A stretch of DNA of 34,674 nucleotides from Deltaproteobacteria bacterium CG11_big_fil_rev_8_21_14_0_20_42_23 (GTDB taxonomy: Bacteria; UBA10199; 2-02-FULL-44-16): assembly GCA_002796345.1 (NCBI GenBank), contig PCXC01000068.1, forward strand, positions 1 through 34,674. The letters are read 5' to 3'. This document shows, in pieces, positions 16,121 through 25,867 of this stretch. The position numbers and the translations under genes were made by a program. Positions within the stretch are counted from its first letter, which is position 1. Every line of letters starts with the position of its first letter. The notes beneath the pieces were generated by a model. That model did not search any database and was not told where the DNA came from. It worked only from the letters and a program-made list of their open reading frames with translations.

Positions 16121-18172
16121 ATGAACTGTAAATTCTACTCAAAATTAATCCTGCTCAGCCTTCTGGCAATTGCATTTGCAAGCTTTTCACTTCCAGCGAA
16201 TGCAGCAACCATTCACGTAACTGCGCCTAATCCCGCAGATGCCGCACAAGAAGATGTTATTGCAAACGATGGAAAGTGTACACTTCGCGAAGCCATTGAA
16301 GCGTCGAATGAAAAAAACCATAGCTATCTTGGAGATGTCACTCCTGTTGAAGGCGAATGTGAAGCGGGGATAGGATTTGAAAAGGATCTCATTTTAGTTC
16401 CTGCTGGTACGCACAATCTTTTCCTCAATGGCATTGCCGATCATGACATCTTCATCCATAGAAGCCTTATTATTCGCGGAACTCTTGATGAACAGGGAGC
16501 TCCCGCTACACTTCTCAATGCAAATGCTAATGGTTACTTTTTTCATATTCAACAAGGGAGAGATGTTGCTCTCGAAAACCTTGCTTTTCATGATGCAAAG
16601 TTTTCAACCTTTGGATGCATTTGGAATGAAGGAAATCTGAGCGGAACAAATCTTCGTTTCGTAAATTCTGAAACCATGGTTGGTGGCGGAGCTATTTTTA
16701 ATCAAGGCACACTCACGTTGCATTCTTCTTCGTTCCAAGGAAACAAAGCTGTGGAAGGCGGCCCACTTGGTTTTACTGTGCATGGCGGTGGTGCCATCAA
16801 TAATATCGGCACCCTCTCGCTTAACACCGTTAGCTTTAGCGGAAATACTGCGGCGAACGAAGATGGTGGTGCACTTTTGAATAATGGTACTGCAAATCTT
16901 GAGAATGTAAGTTTTTCCACAAACTCTGCAGCTAGAGGTGGAGCAATTTCAAATCTTTCGGAGGGAACGCTTTTAGTTTCTCATTCAAACTTCATAGAAA
17001 ATGCCCGTGCTATTCACAATACTGGAGCCATGGAAATTCACTCAAGTCATTTTCAAGGACAAACAAATTCAACCATTTATAATGATTCTGGAGAAAATAC
17101 ACTTTCAGTCTATAATTCAAGCTTCGTCAGCAACGTAAGTGGAAATTTATCCGGCGCCATCTCTTCGACAGGAAATATTGAAATTCTGAATAGCACCTTT
17201 ACCAAAAATGAGGGTCCTCTCGTTGGAGCAATTTATCTTGGAGAAGGAACGGCAGTCATTAAATATTCCACATTTTCTGCAAACCGCTTCACTGTTCCGA
17301 ACTTTGGTTTAGCAAATGAAATTGCTACACCTTTAAACGACACTGCACATCAATTTACTCTAATGGGAAACATCATAAATGGTTCATGTGCTGGGGATAT
17401 TATTTCTACTGGCTACAACTTTTTCCCAGCTGCTGGATGTATTGAACAACAAAACGCCCAAGCTGGCGATCAGTTTTTAAATCCAGGACTTCTTGATTAT
17501 GATGTCGGCAGCAAAAGCTTTCCACTTGCAGATAACAGCCATGCTATCGACGCTATTCCTGTGGAGCAATGCTTAAGAGATGAAAACAACGTACTTCTTT
17601 CAGACCAACTTGGAACACCGCGCCCAATTGGAAATGGCTGCGATGTTGGAGCACGAGAAATGGGATGCGCAAATGCTCTCCTTCAAGATGGCGAACAATG
17701 TGATGACGGCAACACCGCTAATGGCGATGGTTGCAGCAGTGTCTGTTTAAGAGAAAGTTCTTTTGAGTGCAATGGTTCCCCATCGGTGTGTAAATTTCAA
17801 GATGCTGACGGCGACGGCTTTGGAGATGAAGACGACAACTGCCCTGCACTTGCAAACGCAGACCAGGCTGATCTTGATGGCGACTTAATTGGTGATGCAT
17901 GTGATGACGATAAAGACGGTGATGGAATAAAAAATGATCTTGATGATTGTCCTGAAAACAATGACATCGCATGTGAAGCAGCAGGAGCTGCTGATGCTGG
18001 AAACAATAATGCAGTCGCTCCGGCCGACAACGCCGGTGCAAATGCCGTTAATAATGGAGCTGCCGGTGGAGCAAATGGCGGCGCTGCAGGCGGCAACAAC
18101 AATGCTGGCGCTGGCAATAACCCAGCTGCAGCTGGAAGCAGCGGCGGAGGATGTTCGCTGATTGTGCGTTGA
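16121..18172 (+). CDS. Secreted CSLREA-type beta-helix protein with Cys-rich and thrombospondin type 3 repeats
   Basis: A 683-residue exported protein, probably on the cell surface. A signal peptide ([15 protein letters not shown], cleavage likely after ANA at 28) leads to a CSLREA-like motif [12 protein letters not shown] (52-63). A right-handed parallel beta-helix of the pectin-lyase fold follows, with repeated GGAI-NNGTL and SSF-GN turns (about 110-420). Then come a Myxococcus-type cysteine-rich (DUF4215) repeat [15 protein letters not shown] (524-538), calcium-binding thrombospondin type 3 repeats [15 protein letters not shown] and [17 protein letters not shown] (561-611), a linker almost wholly Ala/Gly/Asn (619-677), and the end GGGCSLIVR. 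No catalytic site is evident, so adhesion or surface structure is more likely than an enzyme. The terminal Cys motif may be a sorting or lipid-attachment tag. Confidence 0.88.
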   Translation: MNCKFYSKLILLSLLAIAFASFSLPANAATIHVTAPNPADAAQEDVIANDGKCTLREAIEASNEKNHSYLGDVTPVEGECEAGIGFEKDLILVPAGTHNLFLNGIADHDIFIHRSLIIRGTLDEQGAPATLLNANANGYFFHIQQGRDVALENLAFHDAKFSTFGCIWNEGNLSGTNLRFVNSETMVGGGAIFNQGTLTLHSSSFQGNKAVEGGPLGFTVHGGGAINNIGTLSLNTVSFSGNTAANEDGGALLNNGTANLENVSFSTNSAARGGAISNLSEGTLLVSHSNFIENARAIHNTGAMEIHSSHFQGQTNSTIYNDSGENTLSVYNSSFVSNVSGNLSGAISSTGNIEILNSTFTKNEGPLVGAIYLGEGTAVIKYSTFSANRFTVPNFGLANEIATPLNDTAHQFTLMGNIINGSCAGDIISTGYNFFPAAGCIEQQNAQAGDQFLNPGLLDYDVGSKSFPLADNSHAIDAIPVEQCLRDENNVLLSDQLGTPRPIGNGCDVGAREMGCANALLQDGEQCDDGNTANGDGCSSVCLRESSFECNGSPSVCKFQDADGDGFGDEDDNCPALANADQADLDGDLIGDACDDDKDGDGIKNDLDDCPENNDIACEAAGAADAGNNNAVAPADNAGANAVNNGAAGGANGGAAGGNNNAGAGNNPAAAGSSGGGCSLIVR

Positions 18173-18198
18173 TGAAGTGGTATTGCTTTTCAACTCAG

Positions 18199-18350
18199 GA
18201 AAAATATTCTTCCCTTTGCATGAGCGCACTTTTGAGGCCTTCATCTCTCTGACAGCTTAAATGAAAATGATGAAGGCCGAAATGTTGGATGAAATTTTCG
18301 CGGCGCTTGAGCGGAAATTTCAGAGCGACGCAAAGGGAAGAATATTTTTC
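18199..18350. repeat. 152-bp element with perfect 21-bp inverted arms
   Basis: Positions 18199-18219 and 18330-18350 are exact inverted copies of 21 bp (GAAAAATATTC...TTTGC and its complement). Nested pairs lie inside: AGCGC (18223-18227) with GCGCT (18303-18307), and GGCCTTCATC (18236-18245) with GATGAAGGCC (18269-18278). It separates the convergent beta-helix gene and tRNA-Ala and has no open reading frame of note. It could be a bidirectional terminator, a structured RNA or a small inverted-repeat mobile element; no target duplication is visible. Confidence 0.65.
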
Positions 18351-18383
18351 TTCAATTCAAAATCAATTCCCGGAATAAAATTG

Positions 18384-18956
<573 letters not shown>

Positions 18957-18968
18957 AAAATGAAAACC

Positions 18969-19460
18969 TTATGCTTTTTTAGCTGCAGCTTTTTTCTTTG
19001 GCGCCGCTTTTTTGGTCGCTTTCTTTTTTGGAGCAGCTTCTTTTGTTGAAGCTTCAGCAGATTTTTTCGCTTTTTCTTTCGTTGGAGCTGGAGCAGACAA
19101 TGACGTTTCGTTGAGATATTCAATCAATGCCATTGGAGCCGCGTCACCATGACGAAAGCCAAGACGATAAATGCGAGTGTATCCACCTTGTCTTGTTGCA
19201 AAACGTTCTGCCAATGTAGAAAAAGCTTTTTCCACAGCAGCTTTGTCACGAATTAGAGCAAGAGCTCTTCTGCGCGCGTGCAAAGTACCTTCTTTGCTGA
19301 GCGTTACCAGTTTATCAGCAATACAGCGCAATTCTTTTGCTTTTGGAAGCGTTGTTTCAATGCGATCGTGCATTATGAGAGAGCTCACCATATTCGCAAA
19401 CATCGCTTTGCGATGTGCTGATTTCATTCCTAATTTTCTTCCCGAATTTCTATGTCTCAT
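18969..19460 (-). CDS. rplQ: Ribosomal protein L17
   Basis: Large-subunit protein near the exit tunnel. The first 118 residues are a standard L17 ([20 protein letters not shown], then [20 protein letters not shown]). From about residue 121 there is a 40-residue tail of Lys, Ala, Pro and Glu with repeated AAPKKKA units, probably disordered and RNA- or DNA-contacting; many L17 proteins lack it. AGGAG before the start supports 19460. It is the last ribosomal gene of the cluster, 42 nt after rpoA. Confidence 0.97.
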   Translation of the reverse strand: MRHRNSGRKLGMKSAHRKAMFANMVSSLIMHDRIETTLPKAKELRCIADKLVTLSKEGTLHARRRALALIRDKAAVEKAFSTLAERFATRQGGYTRIYRLGFRHGDAAPMALIEYLNETSLSAPAPTKEKAKKSAEASTKEAAPKKKATKKAAPKKKAAAKKA

Positions 19461-19502
19461 ATACCACTCCTAAACTTCTCGTAAAACTCCGTTGAAAACT
19501 TT

Positions 19503-20516
19503 TTATTCAACATCTTTTGGTTTGAATTTATCTGCATCCGAAATATCGAAACCATCAATTTTCATTCCAAGAGAAAGTCCCATTTCAGTCAAAATTTCTT
19601 TGATTTCGTTCAGTGATTTTCTTCCAAAGTTTTTTGTTTTTAGCATTTCAGTTTCAGATTTTTGGCACAATTCACCAATGTGGCGAATGTTTGCATTTTG
19701 TAAACAATTGGCAGAACGAACTGAAAGTTCTAGCTCATCAACTCGGCGATATAAATTTTCGTTAAGCTGTGGTTTATCTTCGCTGTAACGTTCGTCTTCG
19801 GTTGGCTCGTCAACTTCATCAAAGTTGATGAACAATTGGAGCTGCTCTTTCAAAATTTTTGCAGAGTACGCAACTGCTTCATCTGGCGTAAGAGAGCCAT
19901 CTGTCCATACTTCCAGCGTAAGCTTGTCATAGTCAGTTCTTTGCCCCACGCGAGCATTCGTAACGTGATAGTTGCAACGAACGATAGGAGAAAAAATAGC
20001 ATCAAGAGGAATGGTTCCAAGTGGATCTGTTTCGCGTTTGTTTCTTTCAGCTGGAACGTAGCCTTTACCTGTTCTTACCGTGAGTTCACCTTTAAGATGC
20101 GCACCTTCTGCAAGTGTTGCAATGTGAAGATCAGGATTCAAAACGGTAATTGATGGTGGAAGTTGCAAATCACCAGCAGTAAGTTTGAGTGGACCTTTTG
20201 CATCAACTCTTACAACCGCACTGTCACCTTCGTGTAAATTCAAACGAAGTTGTTTAAAGTTCAAAACGATATCAGTAATATCTTCAGCAATACCTTCTAA
20301 GGTTGAAAATTCGTGTTCAACTTTATCAAATCGAACTGAAGTTACGGCCGCACCTTGAAGAGATGAAAGTAACACTCTTCTGAGGGAATTTCCGATGGTA
20401 ATTCCAAAACCACGCTCTAATGGACGCGCTACAAATTTTCCGTAGTTTGCTGCTGTTGCACTTGTTTCCAACTCTACATTTTTCGGACGAATCATTCTTC
20501 TCCAATTGCGATGCAT
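19503..20516 (-). CDS. rpoA: RNA polymerase subunit alpha
   Basis: The alpha subunit, whose dimer scaffolds polymerase assembly. The ATG at 20516 has AGGAGGAA directly upstream and gives 337 residues; an in-frame start 24 nt further upstream lacks this site. The N-terminal domain shows [17 protein letters not shown] (dimerisation) and [14 protein letters not shown]; an acidic linker ([16 protein letters not shown]) leads to the C-terminal domain with [19 protein letters not shown] and [14 protein letters not shown], which contacts UP elements and activators. A 131-nt gap with a candidate leader hairpin separates it from rpsD. Confidence 0.98.
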   Translation of the reverse strand: MHRNWRRMIRPKNVELETSATAANYGKFVARPLERGFGITIGNSLRRVLLSSLQGAAVTSVRFDKVEHEFSTLEGIAEDITDIVLNFKQLRLNLHEGDSAVVRVDAKGPLKLTAGDLQLPPSITVLNPDLHIATLAEGAHLKGELTVRTGKGYVPAERNKRETDPLGTIPLDAIFSPIVRCNYHVTNARVGQRTDYDKLTLEVWTDGSLTPDEAVAYSAKILKEQLQLFINFDEVDEPTEDERYSEDKPQLNENLYRRVDELELSVRSANCLQNANIRHIGELCQKSETEMLKTKNFGRKSLNEIKEILTEMGLSLGMKIDGFDISDADKFKPKDVE

Positions 20517-20530
20517 ATTTCCTCCTGGTT

Positions 20531-20568
20531 GTGTCACCACTCCTCTTTGTAAGAGGCTTCCTCGACAC
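20531..20568 (-). promoter_or_regulatory. Candidate leader hairpin before rpoA
   Basis: An outer stem GTGTC (20531-20535)/GACAC (20564-20568) encloses CCTCTT (20542-20547)/AAGAGG (20551-20556). It ends about 5 nt before the rpoA ribosome-binding sequence on the minus strand. A second hairpin, AGCTTTG/CAAAGCT, lies further upstream in the same 131-nt gap. A role in uncoupling rpoA from ribosomal-protein control is a guess. Confidence 0.35.
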
Positions 20569-20647
20569 GGTCTTTGTATAAATCACTTCACGTGCAACTG
20601 ATAAGCTTTGAAAAAAGCAAAGCTCACACAGCCACACGATGAAGAAA

Positions 20648-21274
20648 CTATTTTGAATAGAGTTCCACTACCAAATGCTCTTGGAACTGATCGCCCAACT
20701 CTGCTCTTCCTGGGTAGCGGCTAAATGTTCCTGTCATTTTGGTTTTATCTACAACAACCCACTCTGGCATCACTCTTTTTTCGTTTGCTTCAAGAGATTC
20801 TACCAAAACTGGTTTTTTCTGACTTGATTCGACAACTGATATCGCATCACCTTCTGAAACAAGGTAAGATGGAATGTTTACTTTTTTTCCATTCACCAAA
20901 AAGTGACTGTGTCTTACAAGTTGACGTGCTTGTCTGCGCGAGTTTGCAAATCCCATGCGATAGACCACGTTATCGAGACGGCGCTCGAGAAGAAGCAACA
21001 AGTTTTCACCCGTAATGCCCTTCATACCGTCAGCCATGGTGTAGTATTTTCTAAACTGGCCTTCGATAACTCCGTAGGTTTGCTTCACGCGTTGTTTTTC
21101 ACGAAGCTGCAAAGCGTAATCTGAAAGTTTTCTGCGGCGCTGTCCATGTTGACCTGGCGCGTACGCTCTTCGTTCAAAAGCACACTTCTCACTCATACAG
21201 CGGTCGCCTTTAAGGAAAAGTTTCATGCCCTGACGTCTACATTTTTTGCAACTTGAATCTAAACTTACTGCCAT
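20648..21274 (-). CDS. rpsD: Ribosomal protein S4 (zinc-binding form)
   Basis: Primary assembly protein of the 30S subunit that binds the 5' domain of 16S rRNA, and in some bacteria an autoregulator of the alpha operon. The 208 residues include Cys9, Cys12, Cys26 and Cys31 (SCKKCRRQG, DRCMSEKC), a zinc site kept in only part of the S4 family, then the S4 RNA-binding domain RRLDNVVYRMGFANSRRQARQ. The start has GAGG 7 nt upstream. It lies between rpsK (99 nt) and rpoA (131 nt), the two widest gaps in this part of the cluster. Confidence 0.97.
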   Translation of the reverse strand: MAVSLDSSCKKCRRQGMKLFLKGDRCMSEKCAFERRAYAPGQHGQRRRKLSDYALQLREKQRVKQTYGVIEGQFRKYYTMADGMKGITGENLLLLLERRLDNVVYRMGFANSRRQARQLVRHSHFLVNGKKVNIPSYLVSEGDAISVVESSQKKPVLVESLEANEKRVMPEWVVVDKTKMTGTFSRYPGRAELGDQFQEHLVVELYSK

Positions 21275-21373
21275 AATTACCTCGTTCTTAGTATTTCATC
21301 TTTCGTTACTTCTCTTTCGTCTTCCGTGCTTTGTATTCACAAACGACGAGCAACAAATAACGCAGTGGAAGTT

Positions 21374-21781
21374 TTATACTCTTCTTCGTTTTGGTGGTCT
21401 GCATCCATTGTGTGGAATTGGAGTTTTGTCAGTGATAGACATTACTTTCACTCCAGTTCGTTGCAAAACACGAACAGCTGATTCACGACCAGCTCCTGGG
21501 CCTTTTACAATCACTGCTGCAGAGCGAAGCCCACATTGGTCAACCGCTTTGCGCACAGCATCTTCAGCTGCAAGCTGAGCTGCAAAAGGAGTGTTTTTTC
21601 TTGAGCCTTTAAAACCACAGCCACCTGCGGTTGACCAGCTTAGGACATTTCCTTTTGGATCTGTTACCGTAATACTCGTGTTGTTGAAGGTAGAATTGAT
21701 ATACACCTTCCCTACAGGGATATTCTTTTTAACTCTTTTTTTCCCTTTTTTAGGGGTACTTTTTTTCACATCTGCAGCCAT
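21374..21781 (-). CDS. rpsK: Ribosomal protein S11
   Basis: Platform protein of the 30S subunit near the mRNA exit, 135 residues. A lysine-rich N-terminus ([12 protein letters not shown]) precedes the conserved [18 protein letters not shown] and ends in [13 protein letters not shown], the S11 signature. GTGGAGG precedes the ATG at good spacing. It stands 62 nt after rpsM. Confidence 0.97.
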   Translation of the reverse strand: MAADVKKSTPKKGKKRVKKNIPVGKVYINSTFNNTSITVTDPKGNVLSWSTAGGCGFKGSRKNTPFAAQLAAEDAVRKAVDQCGLRSAAVIVKGPGAGRESAVRVLQRTGVKVMSITDKTPIPHNGCRPPKRRRV

Positions 21782-21843
21782 TTATACCTCCACATATGCA
21801 ATGTTTAATGCATAGTTTCGAATGAGATCTTTCTCTCAATTAT

Positions 21844-22233
21844 TTATTTAGGTCCTGGTGCTTTTCGTTTTCCTGCTACTGGAACACGTTTTCTCGCTTT
21901 TGCAATACGAGCATTTGTTTTGGTACGTTGACCACGTGCAGGAAGTTTACGAATGTGGCGCATACCACGGTAAGTGCCAAGGTCTTTGAGCCTTTTTATG
22001 TTCGCTTGAACGCGGCGTCTCAAATCACCCTCAACCATAATCTCTTGAGACTCGATGATGTCACGAATTTTTGCAATTTGCGTATCGTCGAGTTCATGAG
22101 CGCGGAGTGATTCACTAATTCCCGCAGCTTTCAAAATGCGTTCTGATGTTACTTTTCCAATCCCACAAATATAGGTAAGCGCAATCACAATACGCTTGTT
22201 ACTTGGAATGTCTATACCGGCAATACGAGCCAT
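21844..22233 (-). CDS. rpsM: Ribosomal protein S13
   Basis: Head protein of the 30S subunit that contacts the P-site tRNA and forms bridges to the large subunit; 129 residues. It opens with [14 protein letters not shown], has the helix-two-turn-helix region and the conserved [23 protein letters not shown], and ends in a basic tail ([10 protein letters not shown]). CTGGAGGAAA precedes the start, and a hairpin lies about 25-45 nt upstream in the leader. Confidence 0.97.
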   Translation of the reverse strand: MARIAGIDIPSNKRIVIALTYICGIGKVTSERILKAAGISESLRAHELDDTQIAKIRDIIESQEIMVEGDLRRRVQANIKRLKDLGTYRGMRHIRKLPARGQRTKTNARIAKARKRVPVAGKRKAPGPK

Positions 22234-22257
22234 TTTTCCTCCAGTTATCTTCCTCCC

Positions 22258-22277
22258 TTTGGCTCATCATAGCCAAA
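22258..22277 (-). promoter_or_regulatory. Candidate hairpin in the rpsM leader
   Basis: TTTGGCT (22258-22264) pairs perfectly with AGCCAAA (22271-22277) across a 6-nt loop. It lies 25 nt before the rpsM start on the minus strand, just upstream of its ribosome-binding site. In E. coli the rpsM leader is the S4 target of alpha-operon control; whether this simpler hairpin has that role is unknown. Confidence 0.4.
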
Positions 22278-22292
22278 GAGCAATACACAGTT

Positions 22293-22406
22293 TTATCCCT
22301 GACGTTGTTTGTGTTTTGGATTTTCACAAATCACGCGAACAACACCTTTTCTTTTGATGACTTTACATTTATCGCAAATTTTCTTTACTGATGATCGTAC
22401 TTTCAT
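22293..22406 (-). CDS. rpmJ: Ribosomal protein L36 (zinc-binding form)
   Basis: A 37-residue protein of the large subunit. It reads [20 protein letters not shown] and continues to KHKQRQG, with the zinc ligands Cys11, Cys14, Cys27 and His32 all present, so this is the C+ type. It lies between infA (57 nt) and rpsM (59 nt), its usual place. GGAGTT lies upstream of the ATG at 22406. Confidence 0.95.
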   Translation of the reverse strand: MKVRSSVKKICDKCKVIKRKGVVRVICENPKHKQRQG

Positions 22407-22463
22407 AATAACTCCGTCTCAGATTTTTGTTTTTCAAAATATGTTCTCGAAAGACAAAAACCG

Positions 22464-22682
22464 TTATTTTGCTCTGTATGTTATTCTTCCTCGTGTTAAA
22501 TCATATGGCGAAAGTTCCACGGCAACACTGTCGCCAGGTAAAATACGAATGTAGTGCATTCTCATTTTTCCTGAAACATGGGCCAATATTTGATGCCCAT
22601 TTTCTAACTCTACTTTAAACATAGCATTGGGAAGAGTTTCCAAAACCTTACCTTCAACTGATATACCTTCTTCTTTTGCCAT
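22464..22682 (-). CDS. infA: Translation initiation factor IF-1
   Basis: A single OB-fold protein that binds the ribosomal A site during initiation. The 72 residues ([20 protein letters not shown], then [20 protein letters not shown]) match the family over its full length. GGAG is 6 nt before the ATG. The gene sits between map and rpmJ as in many bacteria. Confidence 0.97.
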   Translation of the reverse strand: MAKEEGISVEGKVLETLPNAMFKVELENGHQILAHVSGKMRMHYIRILPGDSVAVELSPYDLTRGRITYRAK

Positions 22683-22696
22683 AATTCTCCAAAATT

Positions 22697-22714
22697 ATCT
22701 AAGGCTCCTTAGAT
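22697..22714 (-). promoter_or_regulatory. Small near-perfect palindrome upstream of infA
   Basis: ATCTAAGG (22697-22704) and CCTTAGAT (22707-22714) are exact inverted copies two bases apart. On the minus strand the stem encloses an AAGGAG sequence not attached to any start codon and is followed by AATTTT. It may act as a weak attenuator or a processing site between map and infA. Confidence 0.3.
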
Positions 22715-22740
22715 CGGTTGCAGCTTAAAAAAGTTGCTTC

Positions 22741-23487
22741 CTATAATTTGCTCAAAATATCGGGGCCATTTTCGGTGATTGCAACACTGTGCTCAAAATG
22801 GGCCGAAAGTTTTCGGTCCTTTGTCACCACAGTCCAATCATCTTCCAGGACTTCCGTTTCACAACCGCCCTGATTAATCATGGGCTCTATCGCCAATACC
22901 AAACCTGGCCTAAGTGGTATTCCCGTTCCCGCTTTTCCAAAATTTGGAAGCTGCGGATCTTCATGAAGCTTTCTTCCAATACCATGCCCAACATAATCAC
23001 GAACAATAGTATAACCAGCCGCTTCTGCATGTTGTTGCACTGCTGCAGAAATATCATACAGCCGGTTGTGAGAAAGAGCTTGTTCAATGCCTGCCATCAA
23101 AGCTTCTTCCGTAACCCGAAGCAGACGACTTGCTTCCTCACTTATTTTTCCCACTGCAAATGTTTTTGCATGATCTCCGTAGAAATCGTTCTTCACCACA
23201 CCGCAGTCAATGCCAACAATATCACCCTCTCGCAATTCCACATCTGATGGAATGCCATGCACCACTTCTTCATTACGTGAGGTGCAAAGAGTGTGTTTGT
23301 ATCCCATGTATCCCTTAAAGGCTGGCTTTGCTCCGCGTTTCAGAATTTCTTCCTCTGCAATGCGATCAAGCTCTGCTGTGGTAACACCAGGGACAATGAG
23401 TTCATCAAGTTTTAAAAGAACTTCAGCAACAATTCTGTTGCTCACTCTCATTTTTTCAATCTCAGCGGGAGATTTTAAAACAATCAT
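22741..23487 (-). CDS. map: Methionine aminopeptidase, type I
   Basis: Removes the initiator methionine from new proteins. The 248-residue pita-bread enzyme has all five metal ligands: Asp94 (GIDCG), Asp105 (FYGDHAKTF), His168 (YVGHGIGRKLHEDP), Glu201 (AIEPMI) and Glu232 (HFEHSVAITE). It starts 3 nt after the adk stop and 58 nt before infA, the standard adk-map-infA order. Confidence 0.97.
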   Translation of the reverse strand: MIVLKSPAEIEKMRVSNRIVAEVLLKLDELIVPGVTTAELDRIAEEEILKRGAKPAFKGYMGYKHTLCTSRNEEVVHGIPSDVELREGDIVGIDCGVVKNDFYGDHAKTFAVGKISEEASRLLRVTEEALMAGIEQALSHNRLYDISAAVQQHAEAAGYTIVRDYVGHGIGRKLHEDPQLPNFGKAGTGIPLRPGLVLAIEPMINQGGCETEVLEDDWTVVTKDRKLSAHFEHSVAITENGPDILSKL

Positions 23488-23490
23488 ATC

Positions 23491-24084
23491 TCACCAAACT
23501 TCCCGTAAACTTTCTACACACTTTAAAATGCGAGAAAAAACTTCATTAATACCACCCAAGCCACATACTTCGTGCATCAAGCCTTGTTCGCGGTAAAATC
23601 CCATCAAAGGCTGAGTTGCCGACTTGTAGAGATCAATTCTAAAGTGAACTGTATCTTCACCGTCATCTGAACGACCTTCTTCTTGTTTACGACAAGAAAG
23701 GCGTTTTATAATTTCTTCATCTGGAACATTTAAATACAATGCCAGCAATAATTTTTGGCCTTGCTCTTTGAGCAACGCATCCAGAGCTCTTGCTTGTGAA
23801 GCCGTTCTTGGATAACCATCCAAGATATAACCTCTTGAACAATCTTCCTCTTTCAGCCTCTCGATGATGATGTGATTCATCAACTCATCATCAACAAGTT
23901 TTCCCTCGGACATCACTGAACTTACTTTTTTCCCAAGTTCAGATTTTTTTGCAACTTCTCTGCGAAGGATATCTCCTGTCGAGAGATGCACAATACTAAA
24001 GTACTCACTTAAAAGTCTTCCTTGGGTTCCTTTTCCACTTCCAGGGGCTCCAAGGAAAAACATACGCACAGGACCTTTTCCCAT
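23491..24084 (-). CDS. adk: Adenylate kinase (short-lid form)
   Basis: Interconverts 2 ADP with ATP and AMP. The P-loop GAPGSGKGTQ lies at 12-21; HLSTGDILR binds AMP, and DGYPRTASQARAL is the next conserved segment. The LID is short (CRKQEEGRSDDGED) and has no zinc-finger insertion, so the enzyme is of the short type rather than the 214-residue long-lid form. The start may be the ATG at 24084 (197 aa) or an in-frame ATG 21 nt later (190 aa); neither has an ideal ribosome-binding site. It follows secY after 9 nt. Confidence 0.95.
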   Translation of the reverse strand: MGKGPVRMFFLGAPGSGKGTQGRLLSEYFSIVHLSTGDILRREVAKKSELGKKVSSVMSEGKLVDDELMNHIIIERLKEEDCSRGYILDGYPRTASQARALDALLKEQGQKLLLALYLNVPDEEIIKRLSCRKQEEGRSDDGEDTVHFRIDLYKSATQPLMGFYREQGLMHEVCGLGGINEVFSRILKCVESLREVW

Positions 24085-24093
24085 TTTCTTTTA

Positions 24094-25386
24094 TCAGCCT
24101 CTCCGACCACGGAATTTTCCCCCAGTCTTCGCACCGAGAAAACCTTCGTAATGTCTTGAGAGGAGGTGTGACTCAACTTGAGCCAACGTGTCCATAGCAA
24201 CCCCCACAACAATCATCAACGAAGTTCCCCCAAAGGTATAAGCAAGAGATTGTGGAATTCCAAAGTTCTGAATAAGGAGCTCAGGCAAAACACAAATCGC
24301 AGCCAAATAGAGCGCTCCTCCCAAAGTAATGCGTGTCAAAATGCTATCTATGTAGTCTGCTGTATTTTTCCCTGGTCGAATACCTGGAATAAATCCGCCA
24401 TATTTCTTTAGGTTTTCTGCAACATCTGTAGGGTTAAAGCTTACAGCTGTATAAAAATAGGCAAAGAAAATAATCATGGTCATGTAGACGCCACTTCGAA
24501 TCCAGCCTGTTTGCAGAAAGCCCATGATGTCTTGCAAAGGTCCAGCTTGCACAAATTGCGCAATAGTCGCTGGGAACATAATGATAGAAGAAGCAAAAAT
24601 GGGAGGAATAACACCCGCCATATTGATCTTGAGCGGCAGATGTGATGCCTGGCCGCCGTACATTTTATTTCCCACTACTCTTTTTGCATATTGAACCGTA
24701 ATCCGCCGTTGGGCGCGTTCAAAAAAGATAATGGTTCCAATAACCAAAAGAATAAAGGCAATCAAAAGCACAAAACCAAAGAAGTCACCAAACTGAGACT
24801 TCAATCCCCACGCATCCCGAAGTCCACCAGGAATGCCGGTTACAATTCCGGCAAAAATGATGAGGGAAATACCATTGCCAATGCCACGCTCTGTAATCAT
24901 CTCACCCAACCACATTAAAAAAGAAGTTCCAGCAGTAAGCGTAAGCATCGTGGTAAGACAAAAGCTAAAGGTGGTTACCCCCGGCAATGTTGCGCCTTGT
25001 TGGATGATACCAAGACTAATGCCAAGACCTTGAACGAGCGCTAAAACCACAGTTCCGTATCTTGTGTACTGTGTGATTTTTTTTCGGCCTGCATCGCCCT
25101 CTTTTTGAAGACGTTGTACAGCTGGAACCGAAACGGCAAGCAGCTGAAGAATAATAGACGCACTGATATAAGGCATAATCCCAAGCGCAAAAACAGAGAA
25201 CTGATTTAAAGCTCCGCCTGAAAACATGTTGAAAATGTCAAAGATCGTTCCAGAAGCAAGAATGTTTTGCAATGCATCTATACTTACGCCTGGTGTTGGA
25301 ACAAAAATTCCAACTCTGTACAACGCTAAAGCTAAAACCGTAAATACAATTCGCTTTAACAGTTCTGGCATCTTGGCGATATTCAT
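24094..25386 (-). CDS. secY: Preprotein translocase subunit SecY
   Basis: The channel subunit of the SecYEG translocon in the inner membrane. Starting at 25386, seven nt after the rplO stop, gives 430 residues beginning MNIAKMPELLKRIVFTVLAL; the longer frame up to 25434 would overlap rplO. About ten membrane segments are visible, with the conserved ALGIMPYISASIILQLL plug and TM2 region, YAKRVVGNKMYGGQASHLPL in the cytosolic loop and GIRPGKNTADYID. GGAG is very close to the start, so coupling to rplO is likely. Confidence 0.97.
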   Translation of the reverse strand: MNIAKMPELLKRIVFTVLALALYRVGIFVPTPGVSIDALQNILASGTIFDIFNMFSGGALNQFSVFALGIMPYISASIILQLLAVSVPAVQRLQKEGDAGRKKITQYTRYGTVVLALVQGLGISLGIIQQGATLPGVTTFSFCLTTMLTLTAGTSFLMWLGEMITERGIGNGISLIIFAGIVTGIPGGLRDAWGLKSQFGDFFGFVLLIAFILLVIGTIIFFERAQRRITVQYAKRVVGNKMYGGQASHLPLKINMAGVIPPIFASSIIMFPATIAQFVQAGPLQDIMGFLQTGWIRSGVYMTMIIFFAYFYTAVSFNPTDVAENLKKYGGFIPGIRPGKNTADYIDSILTRITLGGALYLAAICVLPELLIQNFGIPQSLAYTFGGTSLMIVVGVAMDTLAQVESHLLSRHYEGFLGAKTGGKFRGRRG

Positions 25387-25393
25387 CACTCCA

Positions 25394-25843
25394 CTAGACA
25401 CCAAGAACCTCCACTTTTCCGCCTGCTGCTTCAATTTTTTTCTGCGCTGTTGCAGAAATTTTAGCAGCTTTTATGGTAAGGGCTTTTTTTACTTCGCCAT
25501 TTCCCAAAACTTTGAGGCCGGCAAGTGGCTTCTTTAAAATTCTTTTGTGCAAAAGGGTTTCGATGCTTACTTCTTCACCAGCTTCAAACACAGAAAGCTG
25601 ATCGAGGTTCACAATAGCAAACTCTTTTCTAAAAATGTTGGTAAAGCCAACTTTGGGAAGACGACGCTGCAAAGGCATCTGTCCACCTTCAAAACCAACT
25701 TTGTGGTAACCACCTGAACGAGCTTTTTGCCCTTTGTGGCCTCTCCCTGAGGTTCCACCTACACCAGAGGCATTACCGCGGCCTCTTCTTTTTCGGACAG
25801 GTTTCTGTCTGTTTTCTGGTCTGGGAAGTTCATTTAATTTCAT
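25394..25843 (-). CDS. rplO: Ribosomal protein L15
   Basis: Late-assembling large-subunit protein, 149 residues. The long basic N-terminal arm [20 protein letters not shown] with GQKARSGG reaches into 23S rRNA; the globular end includes [20 protein letters not shown]. It lies between rpmD (24 nt) and secY (7 nt). Confidence 0.97.
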   Translation of the reverse strand: MKLNELPRPENRQKPVRKRRGRGNASGVGGTSGRGHKGQKARSGGYHKVGFEGGQMPLQRRLPKVGFTNIFRKEFAIVNLDQLSVFEAGEEVSIETLLHKRILKKPLAGLKVLGNGEVKKALTIKAAKISATAQKKIEAAGGKVEVLGV

Positions 25844-25867
25844 ATCATTACTCCGTGAAACTTTATC

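Noticed and set aside
16121-18172. Pectate lyase or other polysaccharide-degrading enzyme
   Set aside because: The beta-helix repeats are present, but no catalytic Asp/Arg pattern of a lyase or hydrolase is evident; the CSLREA start and Cys-rich repeats fit surface proteins better.
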